From NCBI RefSeq assembly GCF_963259705.1, contig NC_081844.1, positions 13,377,715-13,441,714 of the forward strand: DNA of 64,000 nt, in the 5' to 3' direction. The position numbers and the translations under genes were made by a program. Positions 46,105 through 58,212 of the stretch are shown in pieces (position 1 is the first letter of the stretch; each line of letters starts with the position of its first letter). The stretch is from Myotis daubentonii. Taxonomy: Eukaryota; Chordata; Mammalia; Chiroptera; Vespertilionidae. Under the pieces are notes generated by a model, which was not told the DNA's origin, made no database searches, and was given only the letters and a program-made list of their open reading frames with translations.

Positions 46105-47372
46105 CTGGCACGGGAGGAACATAAATAGCAGCTCTGAACACGCCCCAGGCTGTGTCCACACCTGGATCTCACATCGGTTGCTCTTTCCTTCTTCACCATG
46201 TCTGCAGCATTCTCACTTTCTACTCCAGCCCAACTCATGTCTTGGGTTCCTTTCTATTTAACATGAACGGAGACTGTGACGTGTCAGGCACCGCGTAGAT
46301 GCTGCGAGGAAACCAGCGGAAGCACCCTGGCCTCAGGGACCTCTCTGTCTCAGTGCAGCGCACAAGGGACACAGTCGGGGAGACATGGGGCAGGAGAGAG
46401 GGGATACGGACAGGGTTTCCATGGGAAGAATAAACTCTGACCCGGATGCAGCCAAGGAAATATTCTATGGCATTCTTTTCTTGAGTGCAGTGTGAGAGCC
46501 CCAGTAACTGAACCTCACTGGACTTTTGCCCCCTAATTTCGCTCTCCTATCATTGTCAGGTGCATAATCCGCAAATAACTTCTTTGCATCTGCACCTACT
46601 CATGAGGAAAATGCAGAAGGAGCATGGAGACTTCCCCAGCTGCCACTGTCCCTGCCCTGGCGCAGGAATGCCTCCATGACCTTAGGCACAGGGCTCAGAG
46701 CCAGTCTCTCCTTCTCAGGACTTCACCAGGTGTGACCTCAGCTGGAGGCATTTCCTGTCTTGTCATCCCTTATCATCCAGCCCTGAGTGCTTGCATTCAC
46801 GTTTCTCCAAGCTGGAGAATGACCTAAAGGTGCAATTTACCTTCCAAATTCTGCACTGAACTTAAACCCTGACGAGAAAATAATGCTCGGCTTGGATGTG
46901 TCAGCCTTTTCCACTCTCCCCTTCCCCCCACCACTCTGGCCTTCCCAGATCACCTCTCCTGGTCTAGATTTCAGCTCCTGGAATGGACTGTGTGTTTAAG
47001 TGCTTTGTGTGACATTGAGTCATCTGCAGGGCTGTGTATCATACATATATGTGACTAAGACTTGGGAAGGCAGTCTGCCTTGCGTGAACCCACATACACA
47101 CATACGCCGCAAGCTGCAAGCCTCTCTGAGTGGTTCCTCCTGGTGTGGGACTAGATAACTTTAAGGTGATTAAAGTAATTCCTGAAATTGAGATCTATTA
47201 GGAAAGAGAAAAAAAAGGGCTTTGAATCTAAACCAAATGTTTCTAATTTCACTTCCAGATATTTAGCCTCAAGAAATAGTCAAGACAGATGTATACAAAT
47301 ATTTATGCAGGAGGCATAACGAAAATTAACGGTTCAGAGAATAAACAGTAGTTAATATGCTTAACTGCTTAC
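46105..47372. other. Intron with an old LINE-like piece
   Basis: 47230-47320 has LINE-like wording (TTCACTTCCAGATATTTAGC). No exon. Confidence 0.4.
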
Positions 47373-47462
47373 CAGTGCATCAAACACAAGAAAGTCATAT
47401 GTTTCATTGTCTGACATTTCCATCATTATATTAAAAAGTGCATCGAGTGTATCCTGCAGAAA
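47373..47462 (-). CDS. DOCK2: DOCK2 coding exon 8: helical region
   Basis: 90 nt, 30 codons, about residues 647-676. It encodes [20 protein letters not shown] and [10 protein letters not shown]. The acceptor choice between two nearby CAGs is set by the frame: CTGCAG|TTTCTG keeps the conserved Phe-Leu-Gln. Donor GCACTG|GTAAGC. The intron to exon 7 is only 238 bp. Confidence 0.97.
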
Positions 47463-47700
47463 CTGCAGAAAGAAAAAAGCAGAGAGGTTATTTGGTGGTT
47501 ATGGCTCAACTCCATGCTGTAGAAATTCAGGGATAATTAGGCTTCAATAGCATAGGTTTTAAAATAGCATTTTCTTAAAAATCACACGCTTGCTCCTCAA
47601 TGTAGATAACAAGTGTTATATTTACAAAGATAGGTTTAATTTAAAATGCTGAAGTAATAATACAGTGGGTATATTTCTAAGTATGGATATCCAAACGTAC

Positions 47701-47798
47701 CTTAACAATCTCTCCTCCATCCACCTCCATTAACTTCTTTAGGTTGTGTTTAATATTCTGCAAGTTCGAACGCCAATTCAACAAGCCCAACAGGTCAA
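47701..47798 (-). CDS. DOCK2: DOCK2 coding exon 7: start of helical middle region
   Basis: 98 nt, about residues 614-646. It encodes VDLLGLLNWRSNLQNIKHNL followed by KKLMEVDGGEIVK, the first helices of the ARM-repeat-like central region between DHR-1 and DHR-2. Acceptor TCTCCTAG|TTGACC; donor GTTAAG|GTACGT. The upstream intron (47799-53557) is the longest complete one in the window, about 5.8 kb. Confidence 0.97.
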
Positions 47799-48239
47799 CT
47801 AGGAGAAAAGAGCACAAACCATAAACATTAGACAGCGATTAGAAAGAGCAGCCCAGACCACTGCTGGATATAGCTGAAGAACTCTCTAGAAAAGACAATG
47901 GCTCTTAATGGTGGCCAATACCTCATGTATTCCATTAATTTACTGTGTCCCATCTAACTCAGAGAAAAACTTTGTGGTCTTCTTTTATTTGTAAAAGACT
48001 TTTAAAAAATTAACCACTAATGTTCACGACCATAAAACAATACCTGAATAGAACTCACATTTTGCAATAATGACATCACAGCCACACAGCTGATGCCTAA
48101 AACGTTCCCTTTTAAATGTATTTATTTTTAAGTAATCTTCCTACCTCTGATTTGCTGCACTGGTTAATTTCTCCCTCGTGTGTGTGTCTCAGTAGATTCA
48201 AAGGGGAAAAGGGGACTTGTACACATGCATTAATGCTTT

Positions 48240-48400
48240 TAAACATCACACCCATATTGCGAGCAGACTTTATTTTTTTCCATTTTTGAGATGAGGAAAC
48301 TGAGGCTTTGTGAAACTGAATGCCTTGCTTTAGGTCACACAACTGCCAGGAAGTGGCAGGAATGGAATCTAATTATAAATTCATCTGATTCCAAAAAATC
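48240..48400 (+). repeat. MIR SINE remnant
   Basis: Contains TTTTTGAGATGAGGAAACTG, GGTCACACAACTGCCAGGAA in MIR order. Confidence 0.65.
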
Positions 48401-49108
48401 ATGTCATTGCTACTTTGACATATTGCCTCCCCAGAGTTCTGCAAAGAAACAGACAAGCAAACCAGGTAAGTTGCTATTTCAAAGGAAGGCAGAACAGATC
48501 CATGGCCCCGTTGGGTAAGTCTGGGACAAAAATCTTCAGATGACTTCGCATTTAAAACATAGACTTTTGAATCTTTAAGCCACTTACAGCTTTAATGAAT
48601 GTTGGCTACTAAAGTGTCCCATGGAAATATAACAGGCATCTGGACTGTTACTATTTTGTTTAATACATCAAGTTACTACTGCCATTAACAGAGCTTTATC
48701 TAGTAAAAGAAGCAACACGTAACTTTTCATCAATGGACTTGTATAAATATGTATGTAAGTAGTTGAAAACACATACTGTTCATTACAATAGTCATTTCTT
48801 CACTGGTGTTTGTTTTATTGTTATTAAATATTGTTTAATGTTTAATCTCTTGGAAGTCTCCAAAACGCGGTGCTTAGAGATATTGCGCAAGGCCTGTCCA
48901 CTGTCAACAGAATAAGGCCCCAGTACTACGCATGGAAGGCAGTTAGGCCGCACCTATGGTCCTGCAGCCACATCTCCCACCTTTCTCTCTGCATGCCTCA
49001 TCCCCCACAGTGGCATGCTCTGAAATAGCTCCATGTCTTTGCATATATTCTTCTCTTTTCGTGAAATGTACACAAATACTATGTATTTGCAAGCCCCTAC
49101 TTAAATTT

Positions 49109-49329
49109 TTTAATACTCTTTATTTTAATATTTTTTTATTTATTTCAAATAGAGGAAGAGAGGAGAGTGGGATAGAAACATCAATGATGAGAGAGAACCA
49201 CTGATTGGGTGCCTCCTGCATGCACCCTACTTGGGGATCAAGCCTGCAACCCCTCGCATGTGCCCTGACTGGGAATCGAACTGTGACCTCCTGGTCCACC
49301 TGCTCAACCACTGAGCCACACCAGCCAAG
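49109..49329 (-). mobile_element. Ves-family SINE
   Basis: Minus copy with head CCACTGAGCCACACCAGCC and TGGGAATCGAACTGTGACC box; duplication CCCTACTTAAATTT / CCCTTTAAATTT. Inserted in an L2 remnant. Confidence 0.87.
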
Positions 49330-49334
49330 CCCTT

Positions 49335-49600
49335 TAAATTTCATGGCCCATCTCAAACTCTATTCCCTCTGGGAAGAACTTCCTAATCATTCTCTGCTGT
49401 TGGCACTCTTTCCTACATACCCATATCCATAACCATAAAATAACAAATAATAAAGACACTCTTGGTATCTCTTTCTCTTCCCATAGATTTGAGTCACTTG
49501 AGGGCAGGAATCATATTGCTTTTATTCTTGTACACCACCATGCTGCTAAGTACCTAGTAGGTGTTCAATACATGTTTGATGAAAGACTGAATGAACAGAT
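49335..49600 (+). repeat. L2 LINE remnant
   Basis: GGGAAGAACTTCCTAATCAT, GTCACTTGAGGGCAGGAATC and CCTAGTAGGTGTTCAATACA lie in L2 order. Confidence 0.65.
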
Positions 49601-50079
49601 GAATAGACGGATGAAAAGAGAACTGGTAGCCCTGAGGAAGCTAGTCGTGTGCTCAATATAATTCTTTAATTCATTTATTTAGCATGTAATAAAAGGCACT
49701 CACTGCGCTAGGCCTGCCCATTAGGCACTGTCCTCTTCCATCTTCCCATCTCCACTTCTGTCACAGGCTAGTCAATGAGACCACTCCATCTACACTTCAC
49801 TCCACTCACCGCTGCCTGAGAAAAAGGACTTACACACTCCAGTCACCCAGCAGCTTCAAGAAGTTGCAAAGAACCCATCGACCAGCCCGGAAGTTTACTC
49901 CCTAAACATGTTTGCATGCCTCGTCACTGCTCATGTTAGGAATCCATTTGGCATCTGGTGAATCACAGGTCTTGGGGCTAGGAAAGTGGTGGCACGGTGT
50001 TATGGACAGCCCTGGACTAGCTGTGTTTCTGCACCCATACAGGTTGATACATATAGCTCAAGGTAATTTTCATTGCTGT

Positions 50080-50330
50080 GTAACATCTACCCCCTTGTAT
50101 AAGTGCACCATAATTGCCTACTCATTCCACTGCCAATAAACATTAGGGTTGTTTCTAATTTTTTCTATCACAAACAATTCTGCTGTGAACATTCTCATGT
50201 GTCTTCTGGACCAGGTGCAGTAGCTTCTGTGAGATACAAAACTGGAGTGGAATTTCTGGATCATCAGGAATGATCATCTTCAACTGTACCAGGTATTATC
50301 AAATGTCCAAAGTTGTCCCAATTTCTATCC
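50080..50330 (-). repeat. Old L1/HAL1 remnant
   Basis: Reversed LINE wording: CCAATAAACATTAGGGTTGT and CAAACAATTCTGCTGTGAAC. Confidence 0.5.
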
Positions 50331-51778
50331 CCAAGAAAAGTATGTAAGAATTCAGGATACTCTAATTTATAATCCCAGAATTCAGGATAGGTGAATACCT
50401 TTGGGAGAGGATTAGAAACTATAAAATTTAATAAAAAAAATAAAAAAACCATTGGCCTTGGAGTTATTTATCTATTTCAGATCCAAGACCACCACTTATG
50501 ATCTTAGGCGAAATATTTTAGCACTTTGACTCAATTTTCTGGTCAGTAAACTGAGGTTACTAATGGGAATACTGGGTCTCCATGTGCTAGGGTTTGGGCG
50601 ACTGTGAACAGCTCGCTCAAAACTGAAATCCCTTTCCCTTTCCTGGAACAACAAATCTTTTCTCACCCTCCACCTGGGCCCAGCAACAAGTAATTCCACG
50701 TAAACAACCGGTCTGTTCTTGCTTTGAAAAAACTAATAAAGAGCCAACAAGCTCTGCCCGAACAAGGGCCTGTGGCTTTTCACCTTCCGAGTCTGCGCAG
50801 TCCTGGTACCGCTAGTAAGAAATGCCTTTGTCAGGTCTGTGCGAAAGAACAGCTACCCTCCTGATCAGGAAATGCTCTGAGATTGGTGGCTTGTTCATAT
50901 TCTCCAGCTTCTTCTTTCTCAGAACAAATTCCATTGGTTCGTTATCTCTTACATCAAATTAGAGGAGAGCCAATGCATGAGGAACCCACAGTCATGACCT
51001 GTCCCTCTGAAGGCCCTGCTTTCCTGATGCCCGTGCCGCCCTGCTGGTCTCCCCATCTTTCCCCGCTCTGTCCCATTTCCTATCCCATCCCGCCGACGGA
51101 GGTCACTTCTCTTTGGTTAAGATAAGTTTGCCTCCTTCAACCTTTTTGGGAGAGGACATTATTTAAGACTTTTTTTGGTTTGTTAGGATGAGTTTTTTGA
51201 GATCTAAACACTAGGAATGAGATGACAACAAAGGAAAGAGTACAGTACCCCCAACAGAACCTCTGTGATGATGGCAACGTTGCCTATCCATGCTGGCCAA
51301 CTGAAGTCACCAGCCCCGTGAAGCCGCTGAGCCCTTGGATTGAGACTAGTGAACCTAAGGAACTGAATTCCTCCCCTCATTTACTTTTATTTGACCTAAA
51401 TGTCCCAAGCTGCACGTGGCCAGTGGCTGTCAGCACAGCACAGGTTTAGAACACGTGGACGATGGGCGATGTAGATGCCGCAGGGTGAGTGTCTGAGCCA
51501 AATACTGCTACCTGGCAGTAGCTTCCTAAATGTTTGACGCAGAGACAACAAGCAACATAACACTATGGTTTTCTCTAACAGAAATCCCTTTTCCTTTGTT
51601 TTAGAAATCGTTTTCAGGCTTCTGTTACTTGTTTTCTTTGAGCTCTAATCTCTGGGAAGGATGATCTACTAGGTGTTTGATAAATGCTATCCCTCTTGAG
51701 TGTCCCCTGATAGTCTCAAAAGTACACTAATGCTTTATATAGGCTATTGCTATACTTTAAAAAAAAAATAACATTTTG
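50331..51778. other. Intron, nothing recognised
   Basis: No exon or clear repeat within this part of the long exon 6-7 intron. Confidence 0.4.
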
Positions 51779-52006
51779 CCCTAGCTGGTTTGGCTCAGTG
51801 AATGGAGCATCAACCTGTTGACTGAAGGGTCCCGAATTTGATTCCAGTCAAGGGCACATGCCTGGGTTGCAGGCTGGATCCCCAGTAGGGGGAGTGCAGG
51901 AGACAGCCAATCAATGATTTTTCTCTCATCACTGATGTTTCTAGGTCTCTCTCCTTCTCCCTTCCTCTCTGAAATCAATGAAAAATAAATAAATAAATGT
52001 TTCCTT
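51779..52006 (+). mobile_element. Ves SINE
   Basis: Starts GCCCTAGCTGGTTTGGCTCA, ends AATCAATGAAAAATAAATAA. Imperfect duplication AAAAAAAAATAACATTTTG / AAAAAAAAATAACACTTTG. Confidence 0.92.
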
Positions 52007-52179
52007 AAAAAAAAATAACACTTTGACATTTCATAGTTAAAAATTTGGAAAATACTGAAAGAAACAAAGAAAATAAGAACTATCCAAACTTTTGAAGTTG
52101 TTTCTTTTCATCTTTTTCTGTGTATTTATAATGATGGTGTCAGTAATAAGAGTTAATTCTCATATAGTGGTTCCAAGGG

Positions 52180-52360
52180 GCTAGACTCTGTTGCTTTGCT
52201 TTTACATATTTTAACTTACATCGTTCTTTGAAACATATACTATTATACTCCCTTAAAGAAGAGGAAATCAAGTCACAGACAGATCAAGTGACTTGCCTAA
52301 GAAACAGCTAGTAAGTGGCAGAGCTGGGATTTGAACCCAGGCAACTGGCTCCAAGTTGTC
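52180..52360 (+). repeat. MIR SINE remnant
   Basis: GTGACTTGCCTAAGAAACAG, GTAAGTGGCAGAGCTGGGAT and TTGAACCCAGGCAACTGGC give a clear MIR 3' half. Confidence 0.75.
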
Positions 52361-52379
52361 CTCAGACATTTAAAGAAGA

Positions 52380-52680
52380 CTGAGATTATACTCTACATAG
52401 TGCTAAAAAGTTTTCATGTCTTTGACTGTTTTGGAATATATTTGGCAATGGCATGTATTTTGTCCTTTAATTCCACTTTATAATTTAAACTGGTCCCAAG
52501 TATTGGGTAGTTAGTTGTTTCAACTATTCCCCTCTTATGAATAATAGGGAAAATCTTTATTCATTAATCTTTGTGCACCTCTCTCATTGTTTACTTGGGT
52601 TCAATTTCTAGGGGTCAAGTTACTGGGTCAAGGAATCTGAATACCTTATATATATATTTGATATACCTTCTAAATCATCT
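52380..52680 (-). repeat. Old L1/HAL1 remnant
   Basis: Reversed LINE wording such as TTCAATTTCTAGGGGTCAAG followed by TTACTGGGTCAAGG. Confidence 0.5.
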
Positions 52681-52689
52681 TCCATAAAT

Positions 52690-53557
52690 ACTGTAACATT
52701 TCAACTCAACTCATATCAGCAGTTTATTATATTTACTTTTTACCTAACATATTGGAAAGTAAAAGCACACTCACCAAAACTTAAGCCAGAAAAAAGGCAA
52801 AACTATGGAGACAATATAAAGATCTAGGCCAAGACCGATTCTATTTCTCTGCCATGTCCTCCCCTTATTACCAGCATCCCTTGTTGCATTTATTACACAG
52901 GACACATTATCAGAGCTCTTTGCTCCCTTAAAGGAAAGAAACATAAGACTTTCCAATTTTATATAAATTGAATTTTTAATTTTCTTTGTGCAGAATAGGA
53001 CCTCATTTTAAGCCATTCTTTGAAAACAGTTCATAATTTAAAGTGGCTTTTTCCAAAGGATATGTTCATGTCAGTACATAACCTACAAAATGGCAAATGA
53101 TTAAATCAGTTATAAAGATCTGTAGCATGATGAATGCCAATTTACAGTAACTGTCACCAGACTTGTATGCCGAGGCCTAAAGGTTGCTGCAACAGAAGTC
53201 AGCACTAACCTGACTCTCCCATTTGCTCAGACTTCGTTTACTAAACACTGTCATAAATCCAGAAAAGAAACCTCACCGGGTCCTGGTAATGAATACATTT
53301 AGAGGTTTGAAAGTATTAAAAAATGCACAAATGCTTTTTATCCTGTTTGAAAGATGGACAACAAGACCCCAGAAGGAGCTTTAGCTATCGGTTCAGGATC
53401 TCTCGTCCCTGGCCATCTCCTGAAGAGCAGAAAACCCAGCCCAAGTGCCCAGCACCCACGTCCGAAGATGTGGCCCACTTGGTCCAGCCAGAGTCTAGCG
53501 GGAGGCCCCAGGGGGCTTAAGCAGAGCGCGCTTGGGGCCCCTCCATCCCACACCTAC
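52690..53557. other. Intron, nothing recognised
   Basis: Sequence just downstream of exon 6's donor; no repeat or exon. Confidence 0.4.
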
Positions 53558-53741
53558 CGTTCTGCGTGAGCTTCGTGGAGCAGATGAGGGTGGCGATCTG
53601 GAAACTGTCTTTGGTGCTCTCCTTGGTGGGGGCAAAGCTGGTCTGGGTTTTGGATGCTTGCAGCTCTTTTTCTTCCATCTCTGCCTTGGTCCCAGGCAGG
53701 GTCAGGTAGAACTTAGCGTCTTCCATTTTCTTGTTGTCTCC
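53558..53741 (-). CDS. DOCK2: DOCK2 coding exon 6: end of DHR-1
   Basis: 184 nt, the longest exon in the window, about residues 553-613. It carries a charged variable linker (GDNKKMEDAKFYLTLPGTK, then EMEEKELQASKTQTSFAPT) and the last strand of DHR-1, DSFQIATLICSTKLTQN. Acceptor CTTTCCAG|GGAGAC; donor AACG|GTAGGT. It ends one base into a Val codon. The linker before DSFQ is where paralogues diverge most. Confidence 0.96.
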
Positions 53742-54555
53742 CTGGAAAGGCAGCATGTCAGGAAGATCAAAGGAGGGCCACAGCCTCTACATGCCAATGA
53801 AGACGGTGCCTTTCCGGGATGAGAAATGAGGTTTCATCAAATTAAACCAGGTCCCTTCCAACTCGGAGAACTGCGGCAATACCCAGGGTGAGAGCCCAGA
53901 CTCAAACTGAATAGACACGGAGTAAGTTGTGAGCTAGACTAAGAATAGCCTAGGGGTCTGCTATAAGTAGATAAATAAATAATAAAGAATAAGGCTGGAA
54001 TTTATTATCTGGAACCTCTAAATGGTCACAATTATGCATCATTGGGTTGACTGGGGTCACTGGGAAGAAACAGCTTGCCCTGCCTTCCCAAACTATCTAT
54101 GAACTAATTATAGCTATTAAGAAAAATACAGATCAGGCGGGTACATCTCAAAAAAGCTGCCAGCCCCATGATACTGTTGGATGGACGAGATCTTCCGGCA
54201 TCAACTTTCCACTCTAAAATCTCAGTAGATACGATAGCTCTGCAGCAGTTAGAAGACAACACTGTCAGGGAAGGAAACGATGCCCAATAGCAGAGAAGTG
54301 GTGCCTGGCTCACGCTGATATGAAAAACACATCCTACCACACTCTAACCACACCCAACAGTGCAACTGTCTACACGCCACACAGGGTGACGCAAAGGCAA
54401 GCAGGCAGCCACGAGTGCCACGTGCAGGAGAGGGAGACTAATACTGAACTCACTCCTTCCAGAAAGCGGAGGGGAGACCACGCAGCCAGGGGGATGTAGC
54501 CTTCGGGATGCTAGACTTAAAGGGGCAAACACATGCAGCTCTAGAGAAGTTTTGT
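53742..54555. other. Intron, nothing recognised
   Basis: Unique-looking sequence. Confidence 0.4.
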
Positions 54556-54822
54556 TTTTTAATCCTCACTGGACGAGTGAGGATATGTTTTCCATTGACT
54601 CTAGAGAGAGTGGAAGGGAGCGGGGAAGAGGAGGGAGGGAGAGAGAAACAGATGTGACAGAGACACAGCGATGGGATGCCTCTCAACGCACCCTGACCCA
54701 GGGGCGGGGATCGGACCTGCAACCCAGGTACATGCCCTTGACAGGGTTGACAGGGAACTGAACTGGAGAACCTCCAGTGCGTGGGCCGGGATGCTCTAAC
54801 CATTGGTCCATGCTGGCCAGGA
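54556..54822 (-). mobile_element. Older SINE of the 62559/63481 type
   Basis: Minus copy with CTCTAGAGAGAGTGGAAGG at the tail side and CATTGGTCCATGCTGGCCAG at the head side. Flanks CTAGAGAAGTTTTGT / CTAGAGAAGTTTTTG. Confidence 0.82.
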
Positions 54823-54935
54823 CTAGAGAAGTTTTTGATGTTTATAGGTATAAGTCTGAAGGGAACCTTCGGAGCCAATTTCAGAGGGAGTAAACATTTC
54901 CTCAGTGATTTTCTGAGGCTCATTCTGTGCACCAC

Positions 54936-55039
54936 CTTATAAACCACCAGATCGTGCCTCCCGTCCTGCAGGGTGGTGCCGTCCGCCTTCATCAGCTTCA
55001 CGAAGGCCACCCCGAATGCTCGCTCCGATCGATCTCTGG
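54936..55039 (-). CDS. DOCK2: DOCK2 coding exon 5: DHR-1
   Basis: 104 nt, about residues 518-552. It encodes SRDRSERAFGVAFVKLMKAD and then GTTLQDGRHDLVVYK, strands of the DHR-1 sandwich that are almost invariant across DOCK1, DOCK2 and DOCK5. Acceptor CTTTTCAG|CCAGAG; donor TATAAG|GTGGTG. A longer open frame runs past the donor into intron and a SINE, but the conserved protein stops at VVYK. Confidence 0.96.
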
Positions 55040-55625
55040 CTGAAAAGACAGAAACAGCGAGTCTGAGCAGTGCAGAGAGGTGGTGAGGAAGCGATGGCTA
55101 TGACGTCCGGCTTCACATCTTGCTCTGGGGTGTGACGTTCAATCATGCCGTAAGGAGCACAGTTCAGCAAGTTACAATCATACAGTGTGTGTCACAGGCT
55201 TCTCAAAGGAAGTATTTCCCACACAGAAATCTTCTGGTACCTCCACTATGCTCCTCTCCCTATGTTTACAAATGAATGAGGCCAGCAACCCCTAGATGAT
55301 CTAAATCAGAAATGTGGGTGTGGACACCGACTCCGCCCCTATGTCATCTCCATGTACTGAATACCCCTGGGACCCGTGCCATTCTTCTCCATCCCCTCTG
55401 TTCCCGCCTAAGTTCAGGCCACCCCACCTCTTCCCTCTATTTCTACAATGGTTATCCATTCTCCTTTTGATGACCATCTGGGCTATGTCCAACATAATAT
55501 TATTAATAAAGCTGCTTTAAACATGTACCAAACGTGTACCCACCGCCATCACACACCCTTTAATGGCTCCTTCATACAGGGCTCAAAAGAACCTTCACCT
55601 TTCGTGATCTGGCTCCAGCCCACCT
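55040..55625. other. Intron, nothing recognised
   Basis: No exon; sequence upstream of exon 5. Confidence 0.4.
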
Positions 55626-55629
55626 GGCA

Positions 55630-55850
55630 AGATTGTCAACCCAGGCTCTACCACTTCCTGGCAGTGTGCATTTGACCAAGGACTTAACCCCTCTGTGCTC
55701 AGTTTCCTTATACGTAAGTGTGGATTAAAGTAGTATGCATTTTATCAGATTATTGTGGGTATAAACAAGGTGGTGTGGAAATGGAGCTTCACTGAGTGTC
55801 TGGTACAAACTAAGGCTGGATAAATGCTCTGCATAGAGCCGTACGAAATT
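55630..55850 (-). repeat. MIR SINE remnant
   Basis: Antisense MIR wording: CTACCACTTCCTGGCAGTGT, CTCTGTGCTCAGTTTCCTTA, GTCTGGTACAAACTAAGGC. Confidence 0.65.
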
Positions 55851-56810
55851 GCTGGTATTTGCCATTGACCAACAAAGTGCCATTTCATGTCATTCAACCT
55901 GAAATTATGATTGCTCCCCCTGCTCCCGTTCGGCTCTACTGAGCTCACTTTGGTTTCTAGGCACTTTTCTGCACTGTCACTCTCTGTTGAGCTAACTTCT
56001 ACTCCCCTTCAGGCCTCACCTAAGTTGTAGGAAATCTCATGCATGAATCCCCTAATGGGAAAGGTGCCGGGCTCCGTGTTCCCCACAACTCTGTGCTGCT
56101 GTGGCCGTATTCCCGCTCTGAACGTAGTCTCCTCTTCTCTTGCTCACCTTCCTAACCTGCTCACAGAGGCCCTTCAGAGCAGTGGCCGTGCCCCGTCTGC
56201 TGGGACATACCCAGGGCCTGGTCTGCAGTCTGGTACATAGATGGCTCGACTACATCCAGTTTGAAATAAAAAACTGCATTTTTATGTGCTAAATGAGAAC
56301 AAGATACTTGCAGAAATTTTGTGATTAATCTGAAAACAATCATTTTTCTTCTCTGTTCACACTTAAGGGCAGCCTTTACATTTATCCGTAATCGAAGACT
56401 TGAAATGAGAAAAATGGTCATTTGGGGAGACAACAGAGTAAACAGTTTCATATTAAATAGTTTTCTTGCTGCAGGACTTTCCAGCAACACACAGTGTGAC
56501 TGTTTCAGAGAGAGGTAAGTTATAGCATTTCCTATTCCTGTGGACTATGAAACCCTTTTTGTCATAGAGTATCTATTAGCATCTTACAAAATTTTAGTGC
56601 TCACTGAACACATTTGGGGGAAATTCTGATACAAAATAATAACAGATCTTAGAAGCCCAAGAAAATTCTTTTTTTTTTCTTCTGATATCCAAGCACCAAT
56701 GAGTTCTGAAATGAAGGTGCCAAGTATCTTGTTCTCCAGGCCCACGCATGCACGCCAAGCAAGAACATGTCTGTTTCACACGGAGATGTCCCAGACCTCC
56801 TGGTACTCAC
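55851..56810. other. Intron, nothing recognised
   Basis: L2-like wording possible around 55985-56240 (CCTCACCTAAGTTGTAGG), not secure. Confidence 0.35.
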
Positions 56811-56883
56811 ATTCCTGCGACGATCGGTGTCGGAAGGTAAACCGTATATGGCAGCGAGTAACCTCTTCGATAGCAATGGACAC
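56811..56883 (-). CDS. DOCK2: DOCK2 coding exon 4: DHR-1
   Basis: 73 nt, about residues 494-517, DHR-1. It encodes VSIAIEEVTRCHIRFTFRHR followed by SSQE. Acceptor ATTATGCAG|GTGTCC; donor GGAAT|GTGAGT. It ends one base into a Ser codon finished by the next exon. Confidence 0.96.
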
Positions 56884-58113
56884 CTGCATAATAGGAAGGA
56901 ATCAATAGCTTACACCCATATGTATTACTTTGTTCTCAGAGCTCGTTTTACAGAGTCAGGCTTAGTTTTAGAGTCTTGTCCCGGCACTAATTCCTATAAA
57001 CTGAGATTTGGTGGGAGGTTTCATTCAAAGGAGATTTAGCTATTTTTAAGCCAAAAGACTCTCGGGAGAAGATCGTCTTTGCTGTTTATGGAAGATCCTG
57101 AGAATGGAGATGATCCACTTTTCTACTGTTTTCTTGTTTGAAACAGGAAATACTTCAGAGGGAAAACATCAGCACTTTGAGGTTCACACAGGACCTTTCA
57201 GATTGCAAGGTGTATATATGGTAATAATTCGGGCCTATAATAGAAGGAAAAGAGATATACTGGGGACAAGGAAGAATTTACTGCTCATAAGAAGATGGGA
57301 GACAGGAAAAACAGAAGTATGAGTCAATGAAAAGAGCAGAGAACTTATGCAAACGGTTAAATAAATCCTGGCACGATTTCTGATGGAGTACTATACAAGT
57401 ATCGAAAAATACATTTCTGAGTAACTTTAATGTTTCGAGATAAAGTAGTTTTTAAAAGCACAGTACAAATTTATATAAATAGCACAACTGCAACATAACT
57501 GAAGTATATGAAATTGTGGGAAATAGTTACTCCTGAATGGAGATATGAACACAAATGTGTATTTCCTGAGCTTTCTGTGGAGCTTGGAACACGTGGGCAA
57601 TCAGAAAGAGCGCTGGAGCAGCTGCAGGGCCTAGGAATCGAGCCTCTTCTCCGAGTCCCGGGCACCTAGTCAGAAGGGCCTTACAGCACGGAATGTTTCA
57701 GTCGCAGGGCTACTGAGAGGCTCACAGAAGATGACTGATCGGAAAAGCACGTTGGAATTTTTAATACACGTATTTAAACTGAAAAGAGGCCCAGAAAACT
57801 TGGTTAGAGTCCAAGAAGCAAATAAAGTTAGGCAACTGCTGGCAGACTGGGAAAGTTCCCATTTGGGTTTGGACCATCTTGGCAGCCTATTGTATCATTA
57901 CAACAGTCTCTCTATTCAAATTTCTACACATTAACGAAGGAGAATGTCATTCAAGAAATCTGACTCGTACACAGAATTGTAATGATCAGTTCATTTCTTA
58001 TTGCACACCACAGGCGACCCATCTGAAACTTCCCGATAAGGTGGGGACAATTTGTAGGTAAAAGGAAGAAAGGAATGTGAACCAGTTAATTATGATAGGC
58101 GTTCCATTCTCAC
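56884..58113. other. Intron with an old LINE-like piece
   Basis: 57350-57430 has LINE-like wording; otherwise nothing recognised. Confidence 0.35.
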
Positions 58114-58212
58114 CTTGACAGTCTCATACCAACAGGGCTGTTTGACTTGGTAATAGACCACTGATTTGTACTCCGAAATGCCTTCGTATCCAGCACCGGG
58201 GTGAAGTGCTTT
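58114..58212 (-). CDS. DOCK2: DOCK2 coding exon 3: DHR-1
   Basis: 99 nt, exactly 33 codons, about residues 461-493. It continues the DHR-1 beta sandwich, with [18 protein letters not shown] and [11 protein letters not shown]. Acceptor TCTAAAG|AAAGCA and donor GTCAAG|GTGAGA. Both ends lie on codon boundaries, so skipping would remove part of the domain without shifting the frame. Confidence 0.97.

Noticed and set aside
54450..55010. 186-codon open frame on the minus strand, the longest in the window
   Set aside because: It is exon 5 of DOCK2 read through its donor into intron and an antisense SINE; conserved protein stops at VVYK (54936).
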